Positions 36,495-44,622 of a DNA stretch of 64,000 nt are shown piece after piece (position 1 is the stretch's first letter; each line of letters begins with the position of its first letter). A model generated the notes under the pieces. The model was not told the origin of the DNA. It saw only the letters and a program-made list of their open reading frames with translations, and made no database searches. Where the stretch lies: NCBI GenBank assembly GCA_039182515.1, contig JBCDCE010000010.1:10124-74123 (forward strand). Direction: 5' to 3'. Both the position numbers and the translations under genes were made by a program. The stretch comes from JBCDCE01 sp039182515. GTDB taxonomy: Bacteria > Pseudomonadota > Alphaproteobacteria > Rhodobacterales > Rhodobacteraceae.

Positions 36495-36506
36495 TCACCG
36501 CGGTGA
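36495..36506. promoter_or_regulatory. Perfect 12-base palindrome upstream of the EF-hand gene
   Basis: TCACCGCGGTGA lies about 42 bases upstream of the EF-hand gene start, inside the 206-base gap after DUF983. It may be an operator. No ECF-type promoter was recognised with confidence in this gap. Confidence 0.3.
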
Positions 36507-36547
36507 GCAATGGATGGTGACAAAGAGCAAATAGGAGAACGCAACAG

Positions 36548-37030
36548 ATGCGTTGGACAACAAAAACAACAACCGCCCTTGTGGTCGTATTGACATCGAG
36601 CTTGGGCTTTGTGGCGCTGGCGAATGCCAAGGGGCATCGTGACGCCGTGAGTTTTGCAGAGCTTGACACCAATGGTGACGGATCGCTGACACAAGATGAG
36701 ATAACAGCCCGTGCCAAAATGCGCTTTGACGAGGTTGATACCAACGGCGACGGGCAATTGTCCTCCGAGGAGATTGCAGCTCGGGCAGATGAGCGGATGG
36801 CCAAGCGCGTGGAACGCATGATCAGCCGTCGCGACAGCAATGACGATGGCGCTTTGAGCTTTGAGGAAATGCAAGGTGACCGCAAGGGACGCGGATTTTC
36901 ACGTCTCGATGCGGACGGTGATGGCGTTGTGAGCGAGGACGAGTTCGCGGAAATGCAGGAAAAACGGAGTAAGCGCAAAGGTGACCGCAAAAACCGCGGT
37001 GACAAAGATACGAGCGACCCAAGCGAATAA
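36548..37030 (+). CDS. Exported EF-hand calcium-binding protein
   Basis: The 160-residue protein has a signal peptide (cleavage near ALANA, residue 27) and four EF-hand loops with the full DxDxDG...E pattern: loops start at Asp40, Asp64, Asp96 and Asp121 and each ends in Glu. The C-terminus is Lys/Arg-rich. It should bind calcium in the periplasm. It is 82 bases upstream of the ECF sigma gene on the same strand and may be part of the same regulatory unit. A GGAG site precedes the ATG. Confidence 0.9.
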   Translation: MRWTTKTTTALVVVLTSSLGFVALANAKGHRDAVSFAELDTNGDGSLTQDEITARAKMRFDEVDTNGDGQLSSEEIAARADERMAKRVERMISRRDSNDDGALSFEEMQGDRKGRGFSRLDADGDGVVSEDEFAEMQEKRSKRKGDRKNRGDKDTSDPSE

Positions 37031-37112
37031 ACGTTGATGGCTTTACTGTCGCGGAGAGGTGGCCAGATGTCCCCCCTTGCAGCGCCTCTTCGCGGCGGTT
37101 TAGGTCAGTCAC

Positions 37113-37709
37113 ATGGTGGATTTGGTGTTGGATGGATCAAGTAAAGACGCGGAAGACGACGCGTTGTTGGCTGCATATGCAGCTGGCGACAGCACGTCTG
37201 CGCGTTTGCTGCTTGACCGTTTGGCACCAACCGTGATGGGGCACGCGATGCGAGTTTTGCAAGACCGCGCAGAGGCCGAAGACGTTGTGCAAGAGGCTAT
37301 GGTGCGGCTTTGGAAACAGGCGCCGGAATGGCGCTACGGAGAGGCGAAAGTTTCGACCTGGCTGTACCGGGTCACAGCCAACCTGTGCACGGACCGATTG
37401 CGCAAGCGTCGCGGAGGGTCTGTAGACATTGATGCCATTGCAGAACCGATGGATCCGACCCCTGGAGTGGACGCCACCATGCAAGACCTCTCACGCGCAA
37501 AGGCTTTGCGCAGTGCATTGGCGGATTTGCCTGAGCGCCAAGCCATGGCGGTCAGTTTGCGGCATCTCGAAGGGCTCTCGAACCCTGAGATTGCGAATGT
37601 AATGGAGATTGGCGTTGAGGCTGTAGAAAGTCTCATCGCGCGCGGCAAACGCAGCTTGCGGGCAGCTTTGCTGGGACAGAAAGAAGCGTTAGGTTATGAC
37701 GATGCGTGA
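37113..37709 (+). CDS. ECF-type RNA polymerase sigma factor
   Basis: The 198-residue protein has sigma region 2 (DRAEAEDVVQEAMVRLWKQAPEWR and STWLYRVTANLCTDRLRKRR) and region 4 (LPERQAMAVSLRHLEGLSNPEIANVMEIGVEAVESLIARGKRSL, with the expected HTH). It is followed by a one-TM protein whose start lies inside its last codons and by a periplasmic metal-sensor-like protein, as in sigma/anti-sigma/sensor operons. Confidence 0.93.
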   Translation: MVDLVLDGSSKDAEDDALLAAYAAGDSTSARLLLDRLAPTVMGHAMRVLQDRAEAEDVVQEAMVRLWKQAPEWRYGEAKVSTWLYRVTANLCTDRLRKRRGGSVDIDAIAEPMDPTPGVDATMQDLSRAKALRSALADLPERQAMAVSLRHLEGLSNPEIANVMEIGVEAVESLIARGKRSLRAALLGQKEALGYDDA

Positions 37710-38079
37710 TCAAAACCAATATGACCCAAGCGGGCAAGATCCCGATCTGGACCTCTTTTTTGACGCAGCTGTGCGGCAGAGCGGATCGCAAACGATCTCG
37801 GATGACTTTTCAGCACGACTCTTGGCTGATGCGCATGCTCTACAACCTCCAGGCTCGCAAGCGATCCAAGAGCCTGCAGGTCCTGAGACATTGAGAGCCT
37901 GGATCAAAACCAGCTTGCGTCGTATGGGAGGTTGGCCAATCGCCGCGAGCCTCGCAGCTGCCACGGTCTTTGGGCTAGGCGTAGGGCTTACAAGTGCCGA
38001 TCTTTTGGGCGAGGTCTATTTCGGCAGCGACGATTTTTCCGGGCTCTCGGGTTTCGAATTTTTGGTGGAGGAGCTTTAG
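37696..38079 (+). CDS. One-TM protein, candidate anti-sigma factor
   Basis: The 127-residue protein has a cytoplasmic N-terminal part of about 78 residues, one membrane helix at about 80-100 and a short periplasmic tail rich in Asp, Phe and Gly. It overlaps the sigma gene by 14 bases and has no zinc-type anti-sigma motif (H-x3-C-x2-C). The position and topology match the CnrY-type membrane anti-sigma factors, which are also short. The role is inferred from context. The first ATG of the ATGACGATG pair is used. Confidence 0.6.
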   Translation: MTMRDQNQYDPSGQDPDLDLFFDAAVRQSGSQTISDDFSARLLADAHALQPPGSQAIQEPAGPETLRAWIKTSLRRMGGWPIAASLAAATVFGLGVGLTSADLLGEVYFGSDDFSGLSGFEFLVEEL

Positions 38080-38589
38080 ATGACTGATCAGCCAAGCCCA
38101 AAGTCGCCCCGCTGGATGAAACTCCTCCTAATCGTTTCTTTGACATTGAATTTCCTGATTGCCGGGATCGTTGCAGGCGTTGCACTGCGTGCAGCACCGG
38201 TTATCAAAGAAGCCCGTTCCGGCGGCCCAGGAGGAGCTGGGTTTGCTCCGATGGTGGCAGCGCTTGAGCCTGAACATCGTCGCGATATTGGCCGAAACAT
38301 GCGCAAAGAGCTCAGCATGACACCCCGGCAAGGGCGCCAAGACATGCGCCGTTTGTTGGTGATTGTGCGCCAAGAACCCTTCGATCGTGGGGCGGCTTGG
38401 GCGATTATTGAAATGCATGGAAAGGTAACAACCGAACGGCTCACCAAAGGCCAAAAGCTTCTGATCGACAAGCTTGAGGCGATGTCGCCAGAGGAGCGTG
38501 CCGCCTATGCGGAACGTTTAGATGAGGTTCTATCGCGCAAGCGCGGCTCGCGCAAAGGGCCTAAAGACGGATCACACAAGCCCAAATAA
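38080..38589 (+). CDS. Membrane-anchored periplasmic metal-sensor-like protein
   Basis: The 169-residue protein has one N-terminal membrane helix (about 13-35) and a helical periplasmic domain with RRDIGRNMRKEL and LEAMSPEERAAYAERLDEVL, a pattern seen in CnrX/Spy-like periplasmic proteins often annotated as heavy-metal sensors. It starts directly after the stop of the preceding gene (TAGATG), with GGAGG before it. No obvious Cys is present and the metal ligands are not identifiable, so metal sensing is only a family-based guess. Confidence 0.65.
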   Translation: MTDQPSPKSPRWMKLLLIVSLTLNFLIAGIVAGVALRAAPVIKEARSGGPGGAGFAPMVAALEPEHRRDIGRNMRKELSMTPRQGRQDMRRLLVIVRQEPFDRGAAWAIIEMHGKVTTERLTKGQKLLIDKLEAMSPEERAAYAERLDEVLSRKRGSRKGPKDGSHKPK

Positions 38590-38613
38590 CTCAGATACTC
38601 TGTTGAGATACGA

Positions 38614-40005
38614 TCAGGCAGCGGCATTGCCGATAAACACCTGGTTGCGCCCGTCGCTTTTGGCCCCATAAAGCGCCTTGTCGGCCAAACTCATGAGAAC
38701 ATCAGTCGGCGCGGTAAGACCGGCGTTTTGCTCACTCAACGCCACACCGATGCTGATGCTGACCTGAATGCTTTGCCGCCCATCAGGCAAAGCGAAGGGC
38801 GTCTCACAGACGGCCCGACGCAACCTTTGAGCGGCGTCTTCTGCCTCCGAAAGCGATGTGCGCGGCATCACAACAAGAAACTCTTCCCCACCAATGCGCG
38901 CGATCAAATCCACGCTGCGCAAATTCACAGAAAGCCGCCGCGCGACTTCGACCAAAACGGCGTCGCCTGCCGCATGACCGTATTGGTCGTTGACCTGTTT
39001 GAAGCGGTCTAGATCGACAAGCATAACAGCGAAGGCTTGCTTCGTGCGCGCGGCCTCCTCCGCAATGCTCTTGAGCCTCGGCATTGCGTAGCGACGGTTA
39101 TAAAGGCCTGTCAGCGGATCGATGACCGCCGCCTTAAGTCCGTCCTTAACGCGGTTTCGTAACGCGTCGGCCAATTGCTTGCGAGCCACCAAACGTCCAA
39201 CACGCAATCGCAGTTCGTCCGCCGTGTGACCCTCGTGAATAATGTCATTGGCCCCGTAGTCCAAAGCTTGTGCGCTCAGTTTCGCCGAATCTTTGGGTGT
39301 TACAATTAGGATGCCAGCCGATTGAGTGGCGCTTTGACTGCGCAGATCTGTAATCAATTGCAGCCCGTCTTGAGCGGAGGACAGTGACGCAGGAAAGACA
39401 AACACATCTGGTGCTGGGTTTTGCGCAGCGTCGCTATGCACCTCAGCCAAAGTCAAAGCTGCGACGTTGAGCGTTGGGTCTTTTTGCAAAGTCGGTAAGG
39501 CCGATGGAACCGCGCGTTTTGAAGATGTCAGAACGGCAATTCGCGCCGGTGGTCCCAGCGCGAGACGCTCTTCGCTTAGGCCAATAGCTCTATGTGCGCT
39601 GTCTTTGAGCACGAGATCTTCCATCGCATGGCGTGCTCGCAAGGCGGCGCGAACGCGTGCCAGCAAGCGAACGTCATCAAGCGGTTTGGCAAGAAATTCT
39701 TCAGCGCCAGCGGCTAAGGCAGCGAGCATCGTTGCAGGATCGGTGCTGACACCCGTTAACAAAACAGGAATGAACTTCGTGTCTTCGCGTGCCTTGAGGT
39801 TTCTGCAAAGCTTTAGTCCGTCGAGAGAAGGGGGCGTTATGTCTGCGATCACGAGGTCGGGCGGGGCGCGGCGAATAATCTTCAAAGCGTCGGCTTCACA
39901 TTGGGCCATCGTGACATGGTAGTGCGCAGTTGAAAGCTTCACTTTCAACACGATCCTATTTACCGCGACTTGATCTACGATCAATATATGGGCTGACACC
40001 TGCAC
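38614..40005 (-). CDS. pleD: PleD-type diguanylate cyclase response regulator
   Basis: The 463-residue protein has two receiver-like domains and a GGDEF domain. The first receiver keeps the phosphoacceptor Asp (VIADITPP), but one of the usual paired acidic residues is Gln (IVDQ). The second receiver (about 150-275) has no acceptor Asp. The cyclase motif is GGEEF, preceded by the RSVD inhibitory I-site five residues upstream, so it should make c-di-GMP with feedback inhibition. A GTG at 40005 or the GTG at 39999, better spaced from AAAGGA, is the start. It is divergent from the DUF3572 gene. Confidence 0.9.
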   Translation of the reverse strand: MQVSAHILIVDQVAVNRIVLKVKLSTAHYHVTMAQCEADALKIIRRAPPDLVIADITPPSLDGLKLCRNLKAREDTKFIPVLLTGVSTDPATMLAALAAGAEEFLAKPLDDVRLLARVRAALRARHAMEDLVLKDSAHRAIGLSEERLALGPPARIAVLTSSKRAVPSALPTLQKDPTLNVAALTLAEVHSDAAQNPAPDVFVFPASLSSAQDGLQLITDLRSQSATQSAGILIVTPKDSAKLSAQALDYGANDIIHEGHTADELRLRVGRLVARKQLADALRNRVKDGLKAAVIDPLTGLYNRRYAMPRLKSIAEEAARTKQAFAVMLVDLDRFKQVNDQYGHAAGDAVLVEVARRLSVNLRSVDLIARIGGEEFLVVMPRTSLSEAEDAAQRLRRAVCETPFALPDGRQSIQVSISIGVALSEQNAGLTAPTDVLMSLADKALYGAKSDGRNQVFIGNAAA

Positions 40006-40076
40006 ATCCTTTAATGGCTGTTGCGTATGGCGCAGAGTGCGAACTATTGGTTAACAAAGTCTTTCCAGGGGGCAGC

Positions 40077-40355
40077 ATGCAGCAGGAAATTGCCGAAACG
40101 GAAGCAATCAAAGCCTTGGCTTGGCTTGCAGTTCAAGAGGATTTGGTCGGCACATTTCTGGGCTCGTCTGGGCTGAGCGTCGACGACATGCGCGCAGGGG
40201 CGGGCGAGCCGGAGTTTCTTGGCTCAGTTTTGGACTTCATTATGCTTGATGATGCCTGGGTGATGGCTCTCTGCGATGCAGAAGGCTGGCCCTATACGCG
40301 CCTCATGGAGCTGCGCGCTGCTTTGCCAGGTGGCCAAAATATGCACTGGACCTAG
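40077..40355 (+). CDS. DUF3572 protein
   Basis: The ATG at 40077 is preceded by AGGGGG and starts the conserved part (QQEIAETEAIKALAWLA); the open frame to 39930 is not used. The 92-residue acidic soluble protein matches the DUF3572 pattern, usually found beside pleD in this order. The function is unknown. Confidence 0.85.
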   Translation: MQQEIAETEAIKALAWLAVQEDLVGTFLGSSGLSVDDMRAGAGEPEFLGSVLDFIMLDDAWVMALCDAEGWPYTRLMELRAALPGGQNMHWT

Positions 40356-40514
40356 CTAAAAATTGAGCAGTTTATCAAAATGCGACGTCTAAGTAAGTTG
40401 ACCTCGCGCTTGCAGAATAATCATCATTTGAAAAAGCACTTGTTTTATGCGACCCTTTGCATGGGTTGGTCGTGGGAGGACCTGCGGGTTCGCATGGCGA
40501 CAAAGGATTTTCCA

Positions 40515-41231
40515 ATGCAAGGTGTAACGGGTGTCGTTTTTGATAAAGACGGCACGCTTTTTGATTTTGAAGAAACCTGGGCCTCTTGGGCAAAGTCTTT
40601 TCTTTTGGATCTTTCAGGAGGGGACCTGAAGCAAGCAGCACGTTTGGGCGATGCGATTTTGTTTGATGTGCGCACTTGCGCGTTTGATTCCAAATCTCCC
40701 GTTATCGCCAGCACGCCTGCTGAAATCGCTGAACATCTTTTGCCCTTGTTGCCTGGAGCCACGCCCAAAGGTCTGGTCACCCGCATGAACGCGGCAGCAG
40801 CGTCAGCGCCTCAAGCAGAAACAGTGCCACTTATTCCGTTCCTCAGCGCATTGCGCGACCAAGGCCTGTCTTTGGGACTTGCAACCAATGACGCGGAAAG
40901 CGCCGCGCGGGCGCATTTACGGAACGCAGGTGTTTTGAATTACTTTGACTTCATTGCCGGGTCCGACAGCGGTTTTGGAGGCAAGCCACAACCAGGGCAG
41001 CTGCGCGCCTATATCGAGCGAACAGGCCAAACCCCAGACCGGGTGGTGATGGTGGGCGACAGCACCCACGATCTTATGGCCGCCCGCGCAGCAGGATGCC
41101 GCGCTGTGGCTGTGCTCACTGGGCTTGCAACGTCCGAAGACTTGGCACCTTTCGCGGACATTGTGTTAGACAGCATCGCCGATCTGCCGAATTGGTTGGC
41201 CGATGAAGGGCTCGTTCACGAAGCTGCATAA
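40515..41231 (+). CDS. HAD-superfamily phosphatase, phosphoglycolate-phosphatase-like
   Basis: The frame opens at 40380, but the ATG at 40515 with AAGGA eight bases upstream starts the HAD motif region and gives 238 residues. Motif I is VFDKDGTLFDFE, motif II Thr is in LATND, and motif III/IV is MVGDSTHDLMAA. It would dephosphorylate a small phosphate ester such as phosphoglycolate. The gap back to 40355 shows no gene. Confidence 0.88.
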   Translation: MQGVTGVVFDKDGTLFDFEETWASWAKSFLLDLSGGDLKQAARLGDAILFDVRTCAFDSKSPVIASTPAEIAEHLLPLLPGATPKGLVTRMNAAAASAPQAETVPLIPFLSALRDQGLSLGLATNDAESAARAHLRNAGVLNYFDFIAGSDSGFGGKPQPGQLRAYIERTGQTPDRVVMVGDSTHDLMAARAAGCRAVAVLTGLATSEDLAPFADIVLDSIADLPNWLADEGLVHEAA

Positions 41232-41321
41232 ACCAAATCCGACAGATTGCGTCGCAAGCGGCAAACTTTGCGGCGTCAGCCTTGCCCATGCTTGCTTGGA
41301 GGTTAGCCAAGGGAGGGTCCT

Positions 41322-42881
41322 ATGAACGAGGCATCACCAAAGCGCAGACGCAGTGGCGGTCGCGCGGGCAATGCAGTGCGCCGGGGCGGGGCTGTTCACG
41401 ACCAAATGCCTTGGCGGTTGCCGATCAATCCAGATGCGCCAATTGAGCCTTTGGGACCTGAGGGTGTTGAGGCCATTCACGATGGCGCAATGCGGATCCT
41501 CGAAGAGATCGGCATCGAGTTTCTCAACGAAGAAAGCCTCGAGCTCTTTCGCCAAGCCGGGTGCAAGGTTGAGGGCGAGAACGTCAAAATGGGCCGCGAC
41601 TGGGTGATGGAAATGATCGCTCAAGCGCCAAGCGAATTTGATCTCACACCGCGCAATCCAGAGCGCAAAATCACGCTGGGCGGCAAGCACATTCTCTTTG
41701 GCAATGTCTCATCGCCCCCTAATTATTATGATCTTGAACTTGGCAAAAAAGTGCCAGGCACGCGCGAACAATGCGCGAATCTGATGCGCCTGACACAACA
41801 CTTTAATTGCATTCACTTCGCGGGCGGCTACCCAGTGGAACCTGTAGACCTGCATGCCTCGGTGCGACATCTCGATGTGCTCTATGACAAGCTGACCATT
41901 ACGGACAAAGTTGTACACGCCTATTCCCTCGGCCAAGAGCGGGTGGAAGACGTGATGGAAATGGTCAGGATCGCAGGCGGGCTCACGGAAGAGGAATTCC
42001 GGGCGACGCCGAGTATGTATACCAACATCAATTCCACATCACCGCTTAAGCATGACGTGCCGATGATTGATGGGTGCCTGCGCCACGCGCGCAGGGGGCA
42101 GGCGATTGTTGTGACCCCCTTTACTTTGGCAGGTGCCATGGCGCCGGTGACAATGTCGGGGGCTGTCACGCTGTCTATCGCAGAAGCGCTATCGGCAATT
42201 GCACTTTTCCAATACGTCACGCCGGGTTGCCCCTGTGTGATCGGCACTTTCACCTCAAACGTTGATATGAAAACAGGGGCGCCTGCGTTTGGCACCCCTG
42301 AGTATATCCGTGCCACACAAATGACCGGTCAAATGGCGCGGTTCTATGGCCTACCAATGCGGTCTTCCGGGGTTTGTGCGGCCAATGTCCCAGATGGCCA
42401 AGCCATGTGGGAAACGTCGAACTCGCTTTGGGCTGCGATGCAGTCCGGCTCAAACGTGGTTTATCACGCGGCCGGCTGGCTTGAAGGCGGGCTCATAGCC
42501 TCGCCCGAAAAGTTCATCATGGATTGCGAAGTTTTGCAGATGTTGCAGCGCTATATGGAACCGGAGGTTTTTGCCACGACGCCTGATGATATAGCGATTG
42601 ATACAATCAAAGAAGTTGGATGTAACGGGCACTATTTTGGTGTGCAACACACCCAAGATCGCTACACGACCGCCTTCTATCAGCCCTTTGTTTCAGATTG
42701 GTCGAATTTTGAGGCCTGGGAAGTTAAAGGAGGCGTCTGGACGGCTGAACGCGCCCACAAGCTCTACAAAGAGATCCTTGCCAAATTCGAAGCCCCAAAA
42801 ATGGACCTTGCCGTGAAAGAAGAACTCGCGGATTTCGTGGCGCGACGCAAATCTGAAGGCGGTGCGCCCACGGATTTCTAA
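41322..42881 (+). CDS. MttB-family methyltransferase, non-pyrrolysine type
   Basis: The 519-residue protein is a TIM-barrel member of the trimethylamine methyltransferase (MttB) superfamily. It has no in-frame TAG codon, so it belongs to the large non-pyrrolysine group whose known members demethylate compounds such as glycine betaine or proline betaine using a corrinoid protein. No corrinoid-binding protein or reactivase gene is nearby, so the methyl acceptor is unknown. The N-terminus is Arg-rich (KRRRSGGRAGNAVRRGG). GGAGGG precedes the ATG. Confidence 0.88.
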   Translation: MNEASPKRRRSGGRAGNAVRRGGAVHDQMPWRLPINPDAPIEPLGPEGVEAIHDGAMRILEEIGIEFLNEESLELFRQAGCKVEGENVKMGRDWVMEMIAQAPSEFDLTPRNPERKITLGGKHILFGNVSSPPNYYDLELGKKVPGTREQCANLMRLTQHFNCIHFAGGYPVEPVDLHASVRHLDVLYDKLTITDKVVHAYSLGQERVEDVMEMVRIAGGLTEEEFRATPSMYTNINSTSPLKHDVPMIDGCLRHARRGQAIVVTPFTLAGAMAPVTMSGAVTLSIAEALSAIALFQYVTPGCPCVIGTFTSNVDMKTGAPAFGTPEYIRATQMTGQMARFYGLPMRSSGVCAANVPDGQAMWETSNSLWAAMQSGSNVVYHAAGWLEGGLIASPEKFIMDCEVLQMLQRYMEPEVFATTPDDIAIDTIKEVGCNGHYFGVQHTQDRYTTAFYQPFVSDWSNFEAWEVKGGVWTAERAHKLYKEILAKFEAPKMDLAVKEELADFVARRKSEGGAPTDF

Positions 42882-42995
42882 AATGGCACTGGCACAGCTT
42901 TAGGTTGCTTGCGAAAACTGTAAACAATTAGAGATATTGGGGCTTTGTTAAGCGCTGCGGTCTAGGATCGATGCATGTGAGACTTAGGATTGCGC

Positions 42996-43583
42996 ATGCA
43001 CGGCTTGGTGAACAGATCGATCGAACTCTTTCTCAAAAACACCTATGGAGAGACCGCTTGGGGAGACATTGTGCGTCGCTCCGGGCACGAAGGGGATGGC
43101 TTTGAGTCCATGCTCACTTACGATGATGAACTGACCTACCGGGTTCTCGATGCCGCGGCTGACCTTCTCGAAAAAGACCGAGAGATAATTCTTGAGGATT
43201 TAGGAACCTATCTCATTTCACATGAAAGCGTTGGCTCCATTCGACGATTGCTGCGATTTGGTGGCGTCAATTTCAGTGACTTTCTGCTTTCGCTTGATGA
43301 GTTGCCGGGGCGAACCAAACTTGCGGTTTCTGATTTAGTCCTACCTGAGCTCGAAATTGTTGATGATGGCGAAGATCGATATCTGCTAAAGGCGCAAAAG
43401 TTGTGGCCTGGTTTCGGACACGTGCTGCTAGGTGTCTTACGGGCCATGGCGGATGATTACGGTGCTTTGGCTTTTCTCGAGTTTGAAGGGGAAGACGACG
43501 AAACCGAAAGTGTATCGATACAGCTCTTGGAAAGTGCTTTTTCGGAAGGCCGAGAATTTAATTTGACTCAAAAGGCGGGCTAA
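42996..43583 (+). CDS. H-NOX-domain protein lacking the conserved haem ligands
   Basis: The ATG at 42996 (AGGA upstream) gives the usual MHGLVNRSIELFL start and 195 residues. The fold and order are those of H-NOX (haem-nitric-oxide/oxygen-binding) proteins: TYGETAW, an ...YDDELTYRVLDAAADLL helix and LLSLDELPGRTKL. The proximal His normally found in LDxLHxR is Pro104 here (LDELPGR), and the YxSxR propionate motif reads YLLKA at 129-133, losing Ser and Arg. It therefore probably does not bind haem in the normal way. One base separates it from the cyclase gene, its likely partner. Confidence 0.85.
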   Translation: MHGLVNRSIELFLKNTYGETAWGDIVRRSGHEGDGFESMLTYDDELTYRVLDAAADLLEKDREIILEDLGTYLISHESVGSIRRLLRFGGVNFSDFLLSLDELPGRTKLAVSDLVLPELEIVDDGEDRYLLKAQKLWPGFGHVLLGVLRAMADDYGALAFLEFEGEDDETESVSIQLLESAFSEGREFNLTQKAG

Positions 43584-43584
43584 T

Positions 43585-44622
43585 ATGGATGTCGTTACAG
43601 CCGCAGGGATGCTCGATGAACTCATGCCGATGCATCTCTCTGTGTCCAAAGCAGGCGTGATTTTACACGCGGGACCAACACTGCAGAAACTCCAACCGCA
43701 CCTGAAGTTAAAAGGCGCCGCTTTCGAAGATGTTTTTGAAATAGTCCGGCCGCGCACCTTAGAGCTAGGAACAGATCTATTTCCTGCGGTCGGTACGAAA
43801 GTGCACCTTGGCTTCAAAGCAAATGGTGGCGTCGGTGTTAAGGGCGTTATTGTTGCTGCTCCCGAGGGAGATGCCGTTGTTATCAATCTTAGCTTTGGTA
43901 TTGGTGTGTTGGAGGCTGTTGGAGACTATGGGCTGACCAGTGCAGATTTTGCCGCGAGTGACCTCACGATTGAGATGCTTTACCTGGTTGAAGCAAAATC
44001 GGCTGCTATGGAAGCATCACGTCAACTAAACCTGCGTCTCCAAGGGGCAATGATAGCTGCGCAGGAAAAAGCTTATACAGACGGCTTAACAGGTTTGAAG
44101 AATAGGCGTGCCCTAGACTACCTCCTCGAGCAAATGCTTGGCTCCAAACAGCCTTTCACATTGATGCAACTTGATCTCGATTTCTTTAAGGCTGTCAATG
44201 ACACGCTTGGCCATGCTGCTGGAGATGCAGTCCTATGTGAGGTTGCGCGAGTTTTGAACGAGGAGACCCGCGATAGTGATACTGTTGCACGTGTAGGTGG
44301 GGACGAATTCATAATTCTATTAGGTGGGTATCTGCCAGATAACCGTCTGGAGGAAATTGCAGGTCGGTTCATTCAGAAAATTGAAGTTCCTGTGATATTT
44401 GAGGGCGAAGAATGCAAAATCTCGGCGAGTATCGGAATGGCTAGTACGCATATTTATGATGCTGCGGCTACAGCTTCTGATCTCATGGCGGACGCTGACG
44501 CTGCGCTCTATTCGTCAAAGAGAAAAGGGCGTGCTTGCTTCACAATTTTTGAAAAGGCTCAGAAGAGTTCAGCAATTCAGAAGGCTGAAAAGAGTAGTGA
44601 AGAACACGTTAGTCTTATGTAG
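43585..44622 (+). CDS. HNOBA-GGDEF diguanylate cyclase
   Basis: The 345-residue protein has an N-terminal HNOBA (H-NOX-associated, PAS-like) domain at about 1-120, a helical coiled-coil linker at about 125-165 and a GGDEF domain. The active site is GGDEF at 238-242 and the I-site RDSD at 229-232 is intact, so it should synthesise c-di-GMP. H-NOX proteins usually bind and regulate their cyclase through this domain. No membrane segment or receiver domain is present. Confidence 0.92.
   Translation: MDVVTAAGMLDELMPMHLSVSKAGVILHAGPTLQKLQPHLKLKGAAFEDVFEIVRPRTLELGTDLFPAVGTKVHLGFKANGGVGVKGVIVAAPEGDAVVINLSFGIGVLEAVGDYGLTSADFAASDLTIEMLYLVEAKSAAMEASRQLNLRLQGAMIAAQEKAYTDGLTGLKNRRALDYLLEQMLGSKQPFTLMQLDLDFFKAVNDTLGHAAGDAVLCEVARVLNEETRDSDTVARVGGDEFIILLGGYLPDNRLEEIAGRFIQKIEVPVIFEGEECKISASIGMASTHIYDAAATASDLMADADAALYSSKRKGRACFTIFEKAQKSSAIQKAEKSSEEHVSLM

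Noticed and set aside
39930..40077. N-terminal extension of the DUF3572 protein.
   Set aside because: It overlaps the divergent pleD start and has no family similarity; the start at 40077 has a good ribosome binding site.
41322..42881. Pyrrolysine use in the MttB-family gene.
   Set aside because: No TAG codon interrupts the frame; the only stop is the terminal TAA.
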